Origin: a virus
Strand: one strand, 5' to 3'
Length of the DNA stretch: 21,256 bases
IMG/VR virus record: IMGVR_UViG_3300042564_007793
Coordinates: 1-21,256 of that record
Shown here: positions 1 through 7,353 of the stretch, in pieces
Position numbering within the stretch: the stretch's first letter is position 1
How the letters are laid out: every line of letters starts with the position of its first letter
The notes under the pieces: model-generated
Seen by the model: only the letters and a program-made list of their open reading frames with translations
What the model was told of the DNA's origin: nothing
The model's database searches: none
Position numbers and translations under genes: made by a program

Positions 1-513
1 TCAAGCCCGCTCGATGCCGAGCTGCGCCAGGATAGCTGTGATCAGGGGGCGCTTGCGAGCGAGATACTCGCCGATCCCGGCCACGTTCTCGCGCCCTAGT
101 TGGAGCTTCAACTCCTCATAGCGGCGGCGGTCCGCCTCGTTGGTCCGCAGGTGATCCCTGAAGCTGAGCATCTCGCGGACGGTCGGGTGTCCGTCGACGC
201 AGACGTGCAGCTTGTGGGTGCGGACCCCCGCCACGTCGCGCTTGTAGAAGCGGTGACCGGGCGAAAGATCGCCGCCACGACGAAAGCCGAGCTCAGCAAG
301 ACCATCCGTCCACGGCTGAGGCGTTTCCGAGGTCGTGACGATCGCCAGGACATCGATCTCGGGCTTGGCGGCAAGACCGGCCACCGCCGTGCTCCCGACG
401 TGATGCATGGCGATCAGTTCAGGTCCGAAGATGGGCGCTAGCTGCGCTTCCGCGTCCCGGTACTGCTGCGGCCAGCCGGGGTTGGGCGGGGTGATTGAAC
501 TGGTCAGCGGCAT
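1..513 (-). CDS. GrpB family (UPF0157) nucleotidyltransferase-like protein
   Basis: A 170-aa protein of the GrpB/UPF0157 family, related in fold to small nucleotidyltransferases; the substrate is not known. Visible motifs are HHVGSTAVAGL at about residues 37-47, KPEIDV at 50-55, RTHKLHV near 98-104 and FRDHLR at 118-123, which together are the family pattern and span nearly the whole protein. The reading frame is open 46 codons further upstream, but family similarity begins only after the ATG at 513, so I chose that start; the ribosome site there is weak. The TGA stop lies exactly at the window edge, so the gene is complete. It is transcribed leftwards behind the membrane protein gene, about 100 bp away. 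It may be cargo of an element that lies left of the tRNA fragment at 1471. The family call is firm; the role is unknown. Confidence 0.8.
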   Translation of the reverse strand: MPLTSSITPPNPGWPQQYRDAEAQLAPIFGPELIAMHHVGSTAVAGLAAKPEIDVLAIVTTSETPQPWTDGLAELGFRRGGDLSPGHRFYKRDVAGVRTHKLHVCVDGHPTVREMLSFRDHLRTNEADRRRYEELKLQLGRENVAGIGEYLARKRPLITAILAQLGIERA

Positions 514-616
514 GCCGGTGATTGTACCTGCAGGTCGTCCGCTTTCCACCCGGAACGGTGAGTTTAGGCGCAGACCCCAACGGTAAGAAACGACCCGTTG
601 CGGACCTTGATGAAGG

Positions 617-1135
617 CTAGGCTGGAGACATTTTCTGTAGCAGCGCCCCAACCGTCACGTCGCCTGATTGCATGTCTTCGAGGCTTCGCGCGTCCAGCCG
701 GTTATCCGCCGCCAAGATGTCCAACAGCTGAGAAACATCTCCAGGCGAGAGCTTGAGATCAGCTTGCAGCCGGGTTGAAGGAGTTAGGTTCGACAGGCCA
801 TTGAGCGTCACGCGCCGGAGCGCCTGCATGAGCGCATCGCTACCCTGCATCTCCCTCAAGATCGGGTCGGTCGGTGTTCGGTCGAATTGCCAGCCGTACT
901 TCGACACACGCCAACCAGCGTAGAGCGTGCCGACCGCTGCAACACAGGTCGTTGGGAAGATGATCCAAGCCCCGAGGCTGCGCGGCAGTCCGAGAACGTT
1001 CTCCAACAGGAAGGCGACCGTCGCTGTCATCACCCAAGGAAACATCGCCCTATAGGTCACGCTCATTCGCTGAGTGGGAGGCACGGAGGCCATCTTCTTC
1101 AGATGGGCGTTGTAGGTTTCGATGAGCGACTTCAT
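617..1135 (-). CDS. Hypothetical membrane protein with two predicted helices
   Basis: A 172-aa protein of no family I recognise. Two hydrophobic segments, about residues 32-50 and 55-75, form a probable hairpin in the inner membrane, followed by a soluble C-terminal half of about 95 residues rich in leucine, aspartate and glutamine. I chose the ATG at 1135 over the upstream start at 1228, because the extra 31 residues (MPHGQQGEVP...) look non-coding. A promoter-like TTGACA lies close upstream, which would give a nearly leaderless message. Base composition here is less GC-biased than in the phage late genes. It could be cargo of an integrated element or a host gene; the sequence does not decide. 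Confidence 0.6.
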   Translation of the reverse strand: MKSLIETYNAHLKKMASVPPTQRMSVTYRAMFPWVMTATVAFLLENVLGLPRSLGAWIIFPTTCVAAVGTLYAGWRVSKYGWQFDRTPTDPILREMQGSDALMQALRRVTLNGLSNLTPSTRLQADLKLSPGDVSQLLDILAADNRLDARSLEDMQSGDVTVGALLQKMSPA

Positions 1136-1470
1136 GCGCTGATACCACTTGCAGCGAAGACTAGTGTCAACGTCGCCTCTCCACCCAACTTTGCCGTTCG
1201 GAACTTCCCCTTGTTGGCCGTGCGGCAATCGTTATCCGCGGGCGCTTCCGATCCGCGGCCGCGCGAGCACAAACATCCATCGATCCCAGTCTATCAAGCA
1301 TCCCCTGAAATTCTGGGAGAATGTTCGACCGAGAAACGGTAATATAAGCGTCCAGGTGCATTCGACGCACCAAGCAAAATGTTGCTTCGCGCTGGGAGAT
1401 ATTTGGGAAGCGATTTTCCGATCCCGTTATTCCAGCCAATTTTTTAAAAATTTGCCGTGACAGACCGTCA
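1136..1470. other. Non-coding stretch before the tRNA fragment
   Basis: I see no convincing gene here. The open frames have no ribosome site and no family resemblance. The right part (about 1400-1455) is clearly richer in A and T than the rest of the window and contains a short palindrome-like run of T and A at 1439-1453. An AT-rich non-coding arm directly next to a tRNA-derived core is typical of phage or island attachment regions, where integrase and bending proteins bind. That reading is inference. Confidence 0.4.
1142..1170 (-). promoter_or_regulatory. Possible sigma70-type promoter for the membrane protein gene
   Basis: Read on the minus strand, a perfect TTGACA (-35, 1165-1170) is followed after 17 bases by TGGTAT (-10, 1142-1147). 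The -10 is poor, with three of six matches. Transcription would begin at or near the ATG at 1135, so the message would be leaderless or nearly so, which is tolerated in alphaproteobacteria. The call rests on the -35 and the spacing alone. Confidence 0.3.
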
Positions 1471-1517
1471 CCTTGTTAAGGCTGAGGTCCAGGGTTCGAA
1501 TCCCTGCCGTGGCGCCA
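1471..1517 (+). tRNA. 3' half of a tRNA, probably tRNA-Asn(GTT); attachment-site core
   Basis: The sequence fits a tRNA from the anticodon loop to the CCA end: loop TTGTTAA (anticodon GTT at 1475-1477), 3' anticodon strand GGCTG (1480-1484), variable loop AGGTC, T stem CAGGG/CCCTG enclosing TTCGAAT (1495-1501), acceptor strand CCGTGGC (1507-1513), discriminator G and encoded CCA (1515-1517). The 5' half is missing: there is no GCCACGG acceptor strand, no D arm, and the bases before 1471 do not complete the anticodon stem. Tyrosine integrases often use exactly this part of a tRNA gene as their core, so this is best read as the displaced end of an att site (attR, or attP if the contig is a free phage genome). 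The Asn identity rests on the GTT alone. Confidence 0.75.
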
Positions 1518-1520
1518 TCG

Positions 1521-1554
1521 CAGGAGAGTCCGGGCAATCTCTCGGGCTCTCCTG
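1521..1554 (+). terminator. Hairpin after the tRNA fragment
   Basis: CAGGAGAG (1521-1528) and CTCTCCTG (1547-1554) form a perfect 8-bp stem around an 18-base loop, starting three bases after the CCA. A short TTTT follows at 1567-1570. This is the usual place for a tRNA gene terminator. Its presence suggests that the bases to the right of the core are the original chromosomal downstream sequence of the tRNA gene. Confidence 0.5.
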
Positions 1555-1628
1555 GCCATCTCGTCATTTTACCCGGATATTATTGATGGCGCAGTCCACA
1601 TGCGCCATAGTCGCGCCCGGGAGCGAAC

Positions 1629-2213
1629 ATGGTCTCATCAGATACCTTCACCCTCTTCGAGGGCCACACAGCGCACCACAACGGTGATCTCTTCGCCGTG
1701 GCAGGCAAGGCTGTCGATCTGACGGCGGCCGGCGCCCACGGCCTGCTGATTCTGGATGACCAGACCGGCCAGCCGGTTGAGCTCGATCTGCGCCATAGCG
1801 CCGATCTCGCCGTATCGGCCTATCGCCAGCGCATGACCGCGCAGCCCCCCCCGGAACCCCCGGAACCCCGCCCAGGTCGCGGCCGTCCCAGGCTGGGTGT
1901 CGTCGCCCGTGAGGTCACCCTGCTTCCCCGCCACTGGGACTGGCTGGCTGGCCAGCCGGGCGGAGCCTCTGCAGTGCTCAGGCGTCTGGTCGAGGAGGCC
2001 CGTCGGGAGGCTGCCCAGCCGGATCGCCGCCGCAAACATCAGGAAACGCTCTATCGGGCGATGTCGGTTCTCGCCGGCGACCTGCCGGGATTCGATGAAG
2101 CCGCCCGCGCCCTCTTCGCCGACGACATGGACGCATTTCAAAGCCGGACCGAAGCCTGGCCCGTCGATGTGGCCGCCTACCTTCGCCGGCTCGTCGAGGC
2201 GCCTCAGGACTGA
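1629..2213 (+). CDS. DUF2239 family protein
   Basis: A 194-aa protein matching the DUF2239 family, whose function is unknown. The diagnostic block is RPRLGVVAREVTLLPRHWDW at residues 86-105, followed by GGASAVLRRLVEEARR (111-126) and LPGFDEAARALFA (152-164). The first 65 residues form the usual N-terminal part, joined by a proline-rich linker (72-82). The ATG at 1629 has a good ribosome site, GGGAG at 1619-1623. Members are usually chromosomal genes of Proteobacteria, so this is probably host DNA between the tRNA fragment and the phage genes. Its last codons overlap the convergent lipoprotein gene by 10 bp, inside a perfect 8-bp inverted repeat. It could instead be phage-borne cargo. Confidence 0.85.
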   Translation: MVSSDTFTLFEGHTAHHNGDLFAVAGKAVDLTAAGAHGLLILDDQTGQPVELDLRHSADLAVSAYRQRMTAQPPPEPPEPRPGRGRPRLGVVAREVTLLPRHWDWLAGQPGGASAVLRRLVEEARREAAQPDRRRKHQETLYRAMSVLAGDLPGFDEAARALFADDMDAFQSRTEAWPVDVAAYLRRLVEAPQD

Positions 2214-2217
2214 GGCG
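2200..2217. repeat. Perfect inverted repeat over two convergent stop codons
   Basis: CGCCTCAG (2200-2207) and CTGAGGCG (2210-2217) are perfect complements separated by only GA. The dyad covers both the DUF2239 stop (2211-2213) and the lipoprotein stop (2204-2206, minus strand). As RNA it can form a 6-bp stem with a 6-base loop, a weak two-way terminator without a U-run. It also marks the phage/chromosome-type boundary. Confidence 0.5.
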
Positions 2218-2428
2218 TCGCCCGCGCCTTGCAGTCGATGTTGAAGGTAAATCCCCCGCCCAGCCCGAGGCTGCCCTGATAGCGGCGGTCGCAATTGTCG
2301 ATGTGATCCCCCAGAGCGCGCAGGATTTCGGCCTGCTCCGATCCCTCCCGTGCGCCTGCAAGTCCGGTCAGGGTGCTGCACCCGGACGACGTGAGTGCGA
2401 CAAGCGCTATCGCAAGGCTCTTCTTCAT
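2204..2428 (-). CDS. Small phage lipoprotein, possible outer-membrane spanin or lysis accessory
   Basis: A 74-aa protein with a lipoprotein signal peptide: MKK, a hydrophobic core, then TSSGC with the lipidated Cys at residue 17. The mature part (about 58 residues) has two further cysteines and no family I recognise. Its ATG overlaps the stop of the upstream coiled-coil gene (ATGA at 2425-2428), so it belongs to the phage operon. Position at the very end of the late operon, behind a holin-like protein, suggests the Rz1-like (outer-membrane spanin) role. However it lacks the proline-rich character of classical Rz1, and no Rz partner or endolysin is visible. Confidence 0.6.
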   Translation of the reverse strand: MKKSLAIALVALTSSGCSTLTGLAGAREGSEQAEILRALGDHIDNCDRRYQGSLGLGGGFTFNIDCKARATPQS

Positions 2429-2748
2429 TCGGGAATCTCCGTTGTGGCTGCGTCCCGCGCAGGCTGTGGTTGGGAGGTCATCGCCAGGCGCTGCAGGCCG
2501 GATCCGGTGGCGACCGGCAGCGTCCGGTCCAGCTCTTCCAGGCGACGGGCATTTTCGCTCCAGAGCTGGGCCAGCGCCCAGGTCATGAGCGCGGCGACGA
2601 CGCCCCAGGCCCGTCCCTTCAGGCCTTCAACGGCCCTGAGTGTGGCGGCAGACGTGGCCTTGATCTCGCCCAGACGTTCCTCACATCGAGACTCGTGGTC
2701 CGTGAGGCGCTGTTCCAGCGTGGCGAGCCGCTCTGTGGATGTGGCCAT
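2425..2748 (-). CDS. Coiled-coil protein with one membrane helix, holin/XhlA-like
   Basis: A 107-aa protein. Residues 5-45 form a charged heptad-rich coiled coil, followed by one hydrophobic segment at about 47-63 (WGVVAALMTWALAQLW) and a polar tail. The build, a coiled coil then a single membrane helix, resembles XhlA-type haemolysin/holin accessory proteins. Its position between the last virion gene and the small lipoprotein supports a lysis role. The start at 2748 lies three bases after the stop of the preceding gene. The function is inferred from shape and position only. Confidence 0.55.
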   Translation of the reverse strand: MATSTERLATLEQRLTDHESRCEERLGEIKATSAATLRAVEGLKGRAWGVVAALMTWALAQLWSENARRLEELDRTLPVATGSGLQRLAMTSQPQPARDAATTEIPE

Positions 2749-2751
2749 GGT

Positions 2752-3690
2752 TCAAACCCAGCTCCGCTTGAGGATCGCATTGATCTCCGCACCGATCTGC
2801 GTCTCCTTGCCGGAGCCGGTTTCCGACTTGGCCTCCGCTGTCTGCTGCCCGGTGAACAGCTGGATCGGCAGACCGCTCAGCATCGCCACCACCTGCTGCG
2901 CATGAGCCATCGGCGCCTGCAGTTGCTGTTGCTGGACACTCCGCAGGGTCTCGCCCAGTCCCGCCTGGGCCGCGATATTGGCGCGCATCGCTTCATCGGC
3001 CGCCAGCTGTTGGCCCTGACTCCTGAATCCCAGATCGACCTTCTGCGCCCGGTCCTGCAGCTGCGTCTGCGCATTGGCGATCCGCGCCTGGGTCGCCCGA
3101 TCCGCATCCCCGGCCGCGGCCCCCAGCGCGGTCTGGTAGGCCTGCGAGCGTAGCCCCGCCAGGGTCGAGGCCCTTGCCCGCGACAACTCCCCCTCGGTCA
3201 TGCTCTGCGTCAGGGCGGCGCCGGAACCGCCGAACGCCCCCGAGCCCGCCAGGTCAAGCGCCTGCTGCGCCCGTGTGCGGCCTGCCTGCACGTCAAGGTC
3301 CGCCGCCGTGGTGTCGACCACATCCCTCAGGTACGGATTGAGATAGCGATCCACATAGTCATAGGCCTTGCCGCCAGAGGCAAACGGCGTCTCCGCAGTC
3401 TGGAAATCGGATGTCCAGCTGACGTCGGCAGGATCGCGCGGTCCGCCCGTCACACCGGACGGCTTCCATAGTCCGAGGCCTGCTGCAGCCGTCGCGGCCT
3501 GCCGTTGCAGATCATGTGTCGGCGCCACCAGCGACCCCGGGTCCAGACCGGCCACCTGTCCGACCTGGCCCGCGACCCGTTGGGTCAGGTTCGATCCCCA
3601 TTCCGGAACCGTGGGCGTTGTGGTCGTGTTGGAGGTCGAGCTACTCGCGTTGCTCCACTTCTTGCGGTTCCTACTCAGCTTCAGACTCAT
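2752..3690 (-). CDS. Phage internal virion / DNA ejection-like protein
   Basis: A 312-aa protein, rich in alanine and glutamine, predicted mostly helical from about residue 110 onwards. It carries YLNPYLRDVVDTT (116-128) and a downstream GAFGGSGAAL (151-160). This NPY...GAFGGS pattern recurs in internal structural proteins of many podoviruses, which are packaged in the head and pass into the cell with the DNA. The N-terminal 50 residues are low-complexity Ser/Thr-rich. It follows the GNAT-like gene without a gap, and the lysis genes come next, where P22-like phages carry their ejection proteins. A general virion protein is certain enough; the ejection role is inferred. Confidence 0.65.
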   Translation of the reverse strand: MSLKLSRNRKKWSNASSSTSNTTTTPTVPEWGSNLTQRVAGQVGQVAGLDPGSLVAPTHDLQRQAATAAAGLGLWKPSGVTGGPRDPADVSWTSDFQTAETPFASGGKAYDYVDRYLNPYLRDVVDTTAADLDVQAGRTRAQQALDLAGSGAFGGSGAALTQSMTEGELSRARASTLAGLRSQAYQTALGAAAGDADRATQARIANAQTQLQDRAQKVDLGFRSQGQQLAADEAMRANIAAQAGLGETLRSVQQQQLQAPMAHAQQVVAMLSGLPIQLFTGQQTAEAKSETGSGKETQIGAEINAILKRSWV

Positions 3691-4056
3691 CTACAGCTCC
3701 TTCGCAATGATGCGCGCCAGCGGCGCGTAACCCATGGGCGCCAACGCCCGTTCCCAGCCCGGGCGGCCAACGATCAGCACACGCTGACAGCCGTTCGTCC
3801 GCGCCCAGGCTTCAGCCCGGGGGCGCAGGCGGCCCACCAGTTCCTCCAGATCCCCGCCCGCCAGCCAGATCAGCAGCCGCCGCGCCTGCGGCTCGTCCTC
3901 GATCAGGGTCACCATGGCTGCGTGGTCGCCCGGCCAGGCCTGCGCTTCTCCTGCGTCCACCAGGCCCCAGACATCCTCGAGCGTGTGGCCGCCTCCGGCA
4001 TGCGCCAGCGCAGCCTCCAGCCAGCCGCTGCAGCGCTGCCGCTCGGCCGCCGTCAC
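3691..4056 (-). CDS. GNAT-like phage virion-associated protein
   Basis: A 121-aa protein starting with GTG at 4056, where GTGA overlaps the stop of the tail hub gene. A longer ATG start at 4104 would overlap that gene by about 50 bp and has no support. The C-terminal half has RPRAEAWARTNGC (78-90) and GRPGWERAL (97-105) followed by MGYAPL, the pattern of short GNAT-fold proteins found in the virion regions of many podoviruses and related to T7 gp13-like proteins. Acetyltransferase activity is not established for such proteins. The next gene begins directly after its stop. Confidence 0.55.
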   Translation of the reverse strand: MTAAERQRCSGWLEAALAHAGGGHTLEDVWGLVDAGEAQAWPGDHAAMVTLIEDEPQARRLLIWLAGGDLEELVGRLRPRAEAWARTNGCQRVLIVGRPGWERALAPMGYAPLARIIAKEL

Positions 4057-5585
4057 AGCCGACCCGCCGGCGCGGCATCGAAGATCGGCGCCCCGATCCG
4101 GCATCCGGTGGGCGCGCTCTGGCCTGAAAACCGTGTCCGGAACAGCCGGCCGCTGACAAGCACGTCACCCTTCGCCTCGCCCGGGGCCAGGGTCACGCTC
4201 CGGGTGGTCGCACCCGTGTCCTGCGGATAGAGCCGCCCCGACAACGCCACCGTTACCGGGCCGATCTGATCCTTGAAATCTGGCCAGACCCCGCGAACCA
4301 GCATCGTCCGATCGGGATCCAGCACGCTGTCCGCACTCTCGATGAACCAGCCGAAGCCCCCGCCGTCAGCCGAGCGCCCCTTCTCGTGCAGATAGACGGC
4401 CCCCTCATAGGTGGCCCCGATGGGGTAGGCGGACGGGCCGGAGTCCACAAACGCCGTACGCGCCATGACGCCCCGGTGCCAGGCGCCCGCGTCGGGGCCG
4501 CTAAGGGCGAGGCCGAGATATCGACTGTTCTCATAGCCATCCCGCCGGTCGGGATAGTCAAAACGGACTTCCGAGAACTCAGCGTTGGACGACGCCATCA
4601 CCTTGTCGCCCTGGCTTGCCGCCAGTTCCTCGGCGAAGTCGCGCCGGATCGGGCAGGCGATCGGCTCGGCCTGTCCGCCCAGGGCATAGCGATAGAATTG
4701 CCGGTCAGGGCTGACCCAGAACGCGGCCTGCCCCACCACGACCGCCGCATTCGGCCCGATCAGGCCGCAGTTCCGGCCGACCCGGTCGAACCGCCAGGGC
4801 TGGTTCAGCGCTCCGACGAACGTACCCAGGAACAGCGCATCGCTGGTCCAGACCAGCAGACACGGCCCACACATCCGCCCGCCGACAATCCGACCCCCGC
4901 CGGTCAGGATATACTCCCGCGCGGTCGATCCGCTGGCGCTCGTGCTCCACTGGTTATTGTTGCGGATCGAGGAATGGCGGACGCAGAGCGGATTGAAGGC
5001 GCCCGAAACCTCTTCATTGCAGCCCAGCGCGAACACCTGGTAGCCGCCGCCCTGCGGCGCCACCAGCATCTGCGTCACGTTCGCGGGCGCATTGGCCAGG
5101 GCCTGCGCCTTCTGCGCCGTGTCGTTCGTCCAGGCGAAGATAGTCTGGTTGCGGGGGCTCGCCAGCAGCTGTTGGCCCCAGGCGCCGAACGACCATGTCA
5201 GCGGGAAATAGTCCGAGACCGCCGGCAGGCCAAACCCACCCACGCCATAGGCCCCCGTGCCGAACCCCGCCGATCCGGCGCCGTCGATGGCGCCCGTCGA
5301 GAACCCGGCCGCAGGCGTGATGTCGAACAGCGCCCCGCCCCGCCACAGCTGGAGCTTGCTGTGGGTGCCGAAAGCGATGTCCAGGACGCCGGCATTGTCG
5401 GTCCAGGGGAATACCCCCCGGCAGACCCCGGTCAGGGAGTCCGTCATCAGTCGTTCCCAGCCGCCGATCACCTCGGGCCGGCCCAGCCGGAAGCGCACGT
5501 TCGAACCGTCGGCCCAACGTCCCGAGCCCGCCAGGGTGGTGTCGTCACCGTTCAGCCCCGGTGGAAACTCCAGGGGAATCCTCAT
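4053..5585 (-). CDS. P22 gp10-like tail hub / packaged DNA stabilisation protein
   Basis: A 510-aa protein, close in length to P22 gp10 (about 470 aa), which plugs the portal and keeps packaged DNA in. The N-terminal motif NVRFRLGRPEVIGGW (29-43) and the repeated short beta-rich segments with W, G and Y, as in a beta-propeller, fit that family. I chose the ATG at 5585 because AGGAGG (5592-5597) stands at ideal distance; the ATG at 5603 has no ribosome site. It is the first gene of the final late segment, after the two plus-strand genes, and overlaps the next gene by GTGA. It therefore needs either a promoter in 5586-5700 or read-through past the opposing genes. Confidence 0.75.
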   Translation of the reverse strand: MRIPLEFPPGLNGDDTTLAGSGRWADGSNVRFRLGRPEVIGGWERLMTDSLTGVCRGVFPWTDNAGVLDIAFGTHSKLQLWRGGALFDITPAAGFSTGAIDGAGSAGFGTGAYGVGGFGLPAVSDYFPLTWSFGAWGQQLLASPRNQTIFAWTNDTAQKAQALANAPANVTQMLVAPQGGGYQVFALGCNEEVSGAFNPLCVRHSSIRNNNQWSTSASGSTAREYILTGGGRIVGGRMCGPCLLVWTSDALFLGTFVGALNQPWRFDRVGRNCGLIGPNAAVVVGQAAFWVSPDRQFYRYALGGQAEPIACPIRRDFAEELAASQGDKVMASSNAEFSEVRFDYPDRRDGYENSRYLGLALSGPDAGAWHRGVMARTAFVDSGPSAYPIGATYEGAVYLHEKGRSADGGGFGWFIESADSVLDPDRTMLVRGVWPDFKDQIGPVTVALSGRLYPQDTGATTRSVTLAPGEAKGDVLVSGRLFRTRFSGQSAPTGCRIGAPIFDAAPAGRL

Positions 5586-5700
5586 CTGCGCCCTCCTGCC
5601 CATTACGAACGTTCAAGTTGAAAAAAGGGGGCGGCGCGCTTGTGTCTGCGGGCGACCGGCCTCAATGATCCGGGTCAGTTCCAGACCGCGTTGAGGCCCC

Positions 5701-7344
5701 GTGTCCGAGACCACATCCGCCGTGATCCGCGCCCATGCCGATGGCTATGACATGGCCAAGCCGGCGCTCATGGGTCGTCAGGCCGCCGGTAACGGCTTCC
5801 TGCGCGCCGCCGTCTACGCCCGCGATGGCCAGCCGATCCGCGGCCTCTCGCCCAATGCAGATACGGCCCGCGGCTTCGAAGCCATCGTCAAGGGCATCGA
5901 CCCGGCCGCTCCGTTTGAATGGATCAAGTCGGCCGAACCGGAACGCATCGGCGCCACCGGCGTGCTCTATCTGGCGGACATCTCTGTCGCGACGCATGCG
6001 CGCGCACGGGTCAGGACCGGCATCAGCGCCTACTCGCTATGCGGCGTCACCCACACCACCGCCAGCCAGATCGCCATGAACGAGATCGCCGGCCTGTTGC
6101 GCGAAGCCGTGATGCCCTGGGACGCCCTGGTCTGCACGTCCAGCGCCGTCCTCGAAACGGTCCGCCGCGTCCACGAGGCCGAGGCCGATTACCTGCGCTG
6201 GCGGCATGGCGCCGATACCCGCATCGAGGGGCCACAGCTCCCGGTTATTCCGCTGGGCGTTCACTGCGCCGACTTCGACTTCAGCGCGGCTCAGCGGGCC
6301 GGAGGCCGCGCGGCCCTTGATCTGGCCGATGATGAAGTGGCCGCCCTCTTCGTCGGCCGCCTGGTCTATCACGCCAAGGCGCACCCTCACGCCATGTACC
6401 GGGGCCTTCAGCTGGCGGCGGAACGCACCGGCAAACGGGTGGTCCTCATTCTCTGCGGCTGGACGCCCTCCGAGCGCGTCGAGGAGGTCTTTCGCCAGGG
6501 CGCCGCCCAGTTCGCCCCCGACGTGCGCCTGATCTTCGTCGAGGGTCGCGATCCGCCCAGACGCGACAACGCCTGGGCCGCCGCCGATATCTTCGTCACC
6601 CTCGCTGACAATATCCAGGAAACCTTCGGATTGACCCCCATCGAGGCGATGGCGGCTGGCCTGCCTGTGGTCGTCACCGACTGGGATGGCTATCGCGACA
6701 CCGTCCGCGATGGCGTTGATGGTTTCCGCATCGCCACCTGGGCGCCCGAGCCCGGCATGGGAACGCCCCTCGCGCGCGGCCACGAAATCGGCGTCCTCAA
6801 CTATGACCGCTACTGCGGCTTCGCCTCGGCCACCACCGCGCTGGATCTGGCCCATCTGGTTGACGCGCTTTCGGCCCTGATCGACAATCCCGGCATCCGC
6901 AAGGCCATGGGCGCCTCAGGCCGCCAGCGCGCGCGCGATCTCTACGACTGGCCGGTGATCTATCGCCAGTATCAGACGCTCTGGTCCGAGCTGAACGCCC
7001 GCCGGCGTTTCCTCACCCGGCCCCTCGCCGGCGCGCCGGCCAACCTGTCCACCAACCTCGACCCGTTCGAGGTCTTCGGCCACTACCCGACCCATCAGAT
7101 CTCCGCGACAACGCCGCTGACCCTGACGCCCGGCGCCACCCGCGAGCAGCTCCTGGCCTGCCTGGACCACCCCCTCTTCGGCACCATCCCCAGCCCCCGC
7201 GACCTCACCCTCAGCGTCTTCGCCGCCGTGGAAACCGGCGACACAACCCCCACCGCAATCGCCACCCGGGTCAACTACCCCGTCTCCGCCATCGGCCGGA
7301 CGCTGGGCCAACTGGCCAAGATGGGCGTGGTGAGGTTGGGGTAG
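5701..7344 (+). CDS. GT4-type glycosyltransferase with a C-terminal winged-helix-like domain
   Basis: A 547-aa protein. Residues about 75-430 are a GT-B glycosyltransferase of family GT4: VGRLVYHAK at 218-226 begins the sugar-nucleotide half, and ETFGLTPIE (307-315) is the E-x7-E motif, followed by AMAAGLPVVVTDWDGY. Residues about 500-547 (LSVFAAVETGDTTPTAIATR to the end) look like a winged helix-turn-helix, an unusual addition to this enzyme class. It lies on the plus strand, against the late operon, so it is expressed independently. It may be a lysogeny gene that modifies surface sugar and blocks further phage, or it may glycosylate virion parts. Those roles are inferred. The GTG start at 5701 has a weak GAGG ahead of it. 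Confidence 0.8.
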   Translation: MSETTSAVIRAHADGYDMAKPALMGRQAAGNGFLRAAVYARDGQPIRGLSPNADTARGFEAIVKGIDPAAPFEWIKSAEPERIGATGVLYLADISVATHARARVRTGISAYSLCGVTHTTASQIAMNEIAGLLREAVMPWDALVCTSSAVLETVRRVHEAEADYLRWRHGADTRIEGPQLPVIPLGVHCADFDFSAAQRAGGRAALDLADDEVAALFVGRLVYHAKAHPHAMYRGLQLAAERTGKRVVLILCGWTPSERVEEVFRQGAAQFAPDVRLIFVEGRDPPRRDNAWAAADIFVTLADNIQETFGLTPIEAMAAGLPVVVTDWDGYRDTVRDGVDGFRIATWAPEPGMGTPLARGHEIGVLNYDRYCGFASATTALDLAHLVDALSALIDNPGIRKAMGASGRQRARDLYDWPVIYRQYQTLWSELNARRRFLTRPLAGAPANLSTNLDPFEVFGHYPTHQISATTPLTLTPGATREQLLACLDHPLFGTIPSPRDLTLSVFAAVETGDTTPTAIATRVNYPVSAIGRTLGQLAKMGVVRLG

Positions 7345-7353
7345 GATGAGACC

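Noticed and set aside
1167-1439. 90-codon minus-strand frame left of the tRNA fragment
   Set aside because: No ribosome site, no similarity, and it conflicts with the promoter-like site of the membrane gene.
1441-1517. A complete tRNA gene
   Set aside because: The bases before 1471 give no D arm, no GCCACGG acceptor strand and no full anticodon stem; only the 3' half is present.
4386-5621. Long plus-strand frame of 411 codons
   Set aside because: It lies antisense to the tail hub gene, has no family resemblance, and is the expected by-product of GC-rich third positions.
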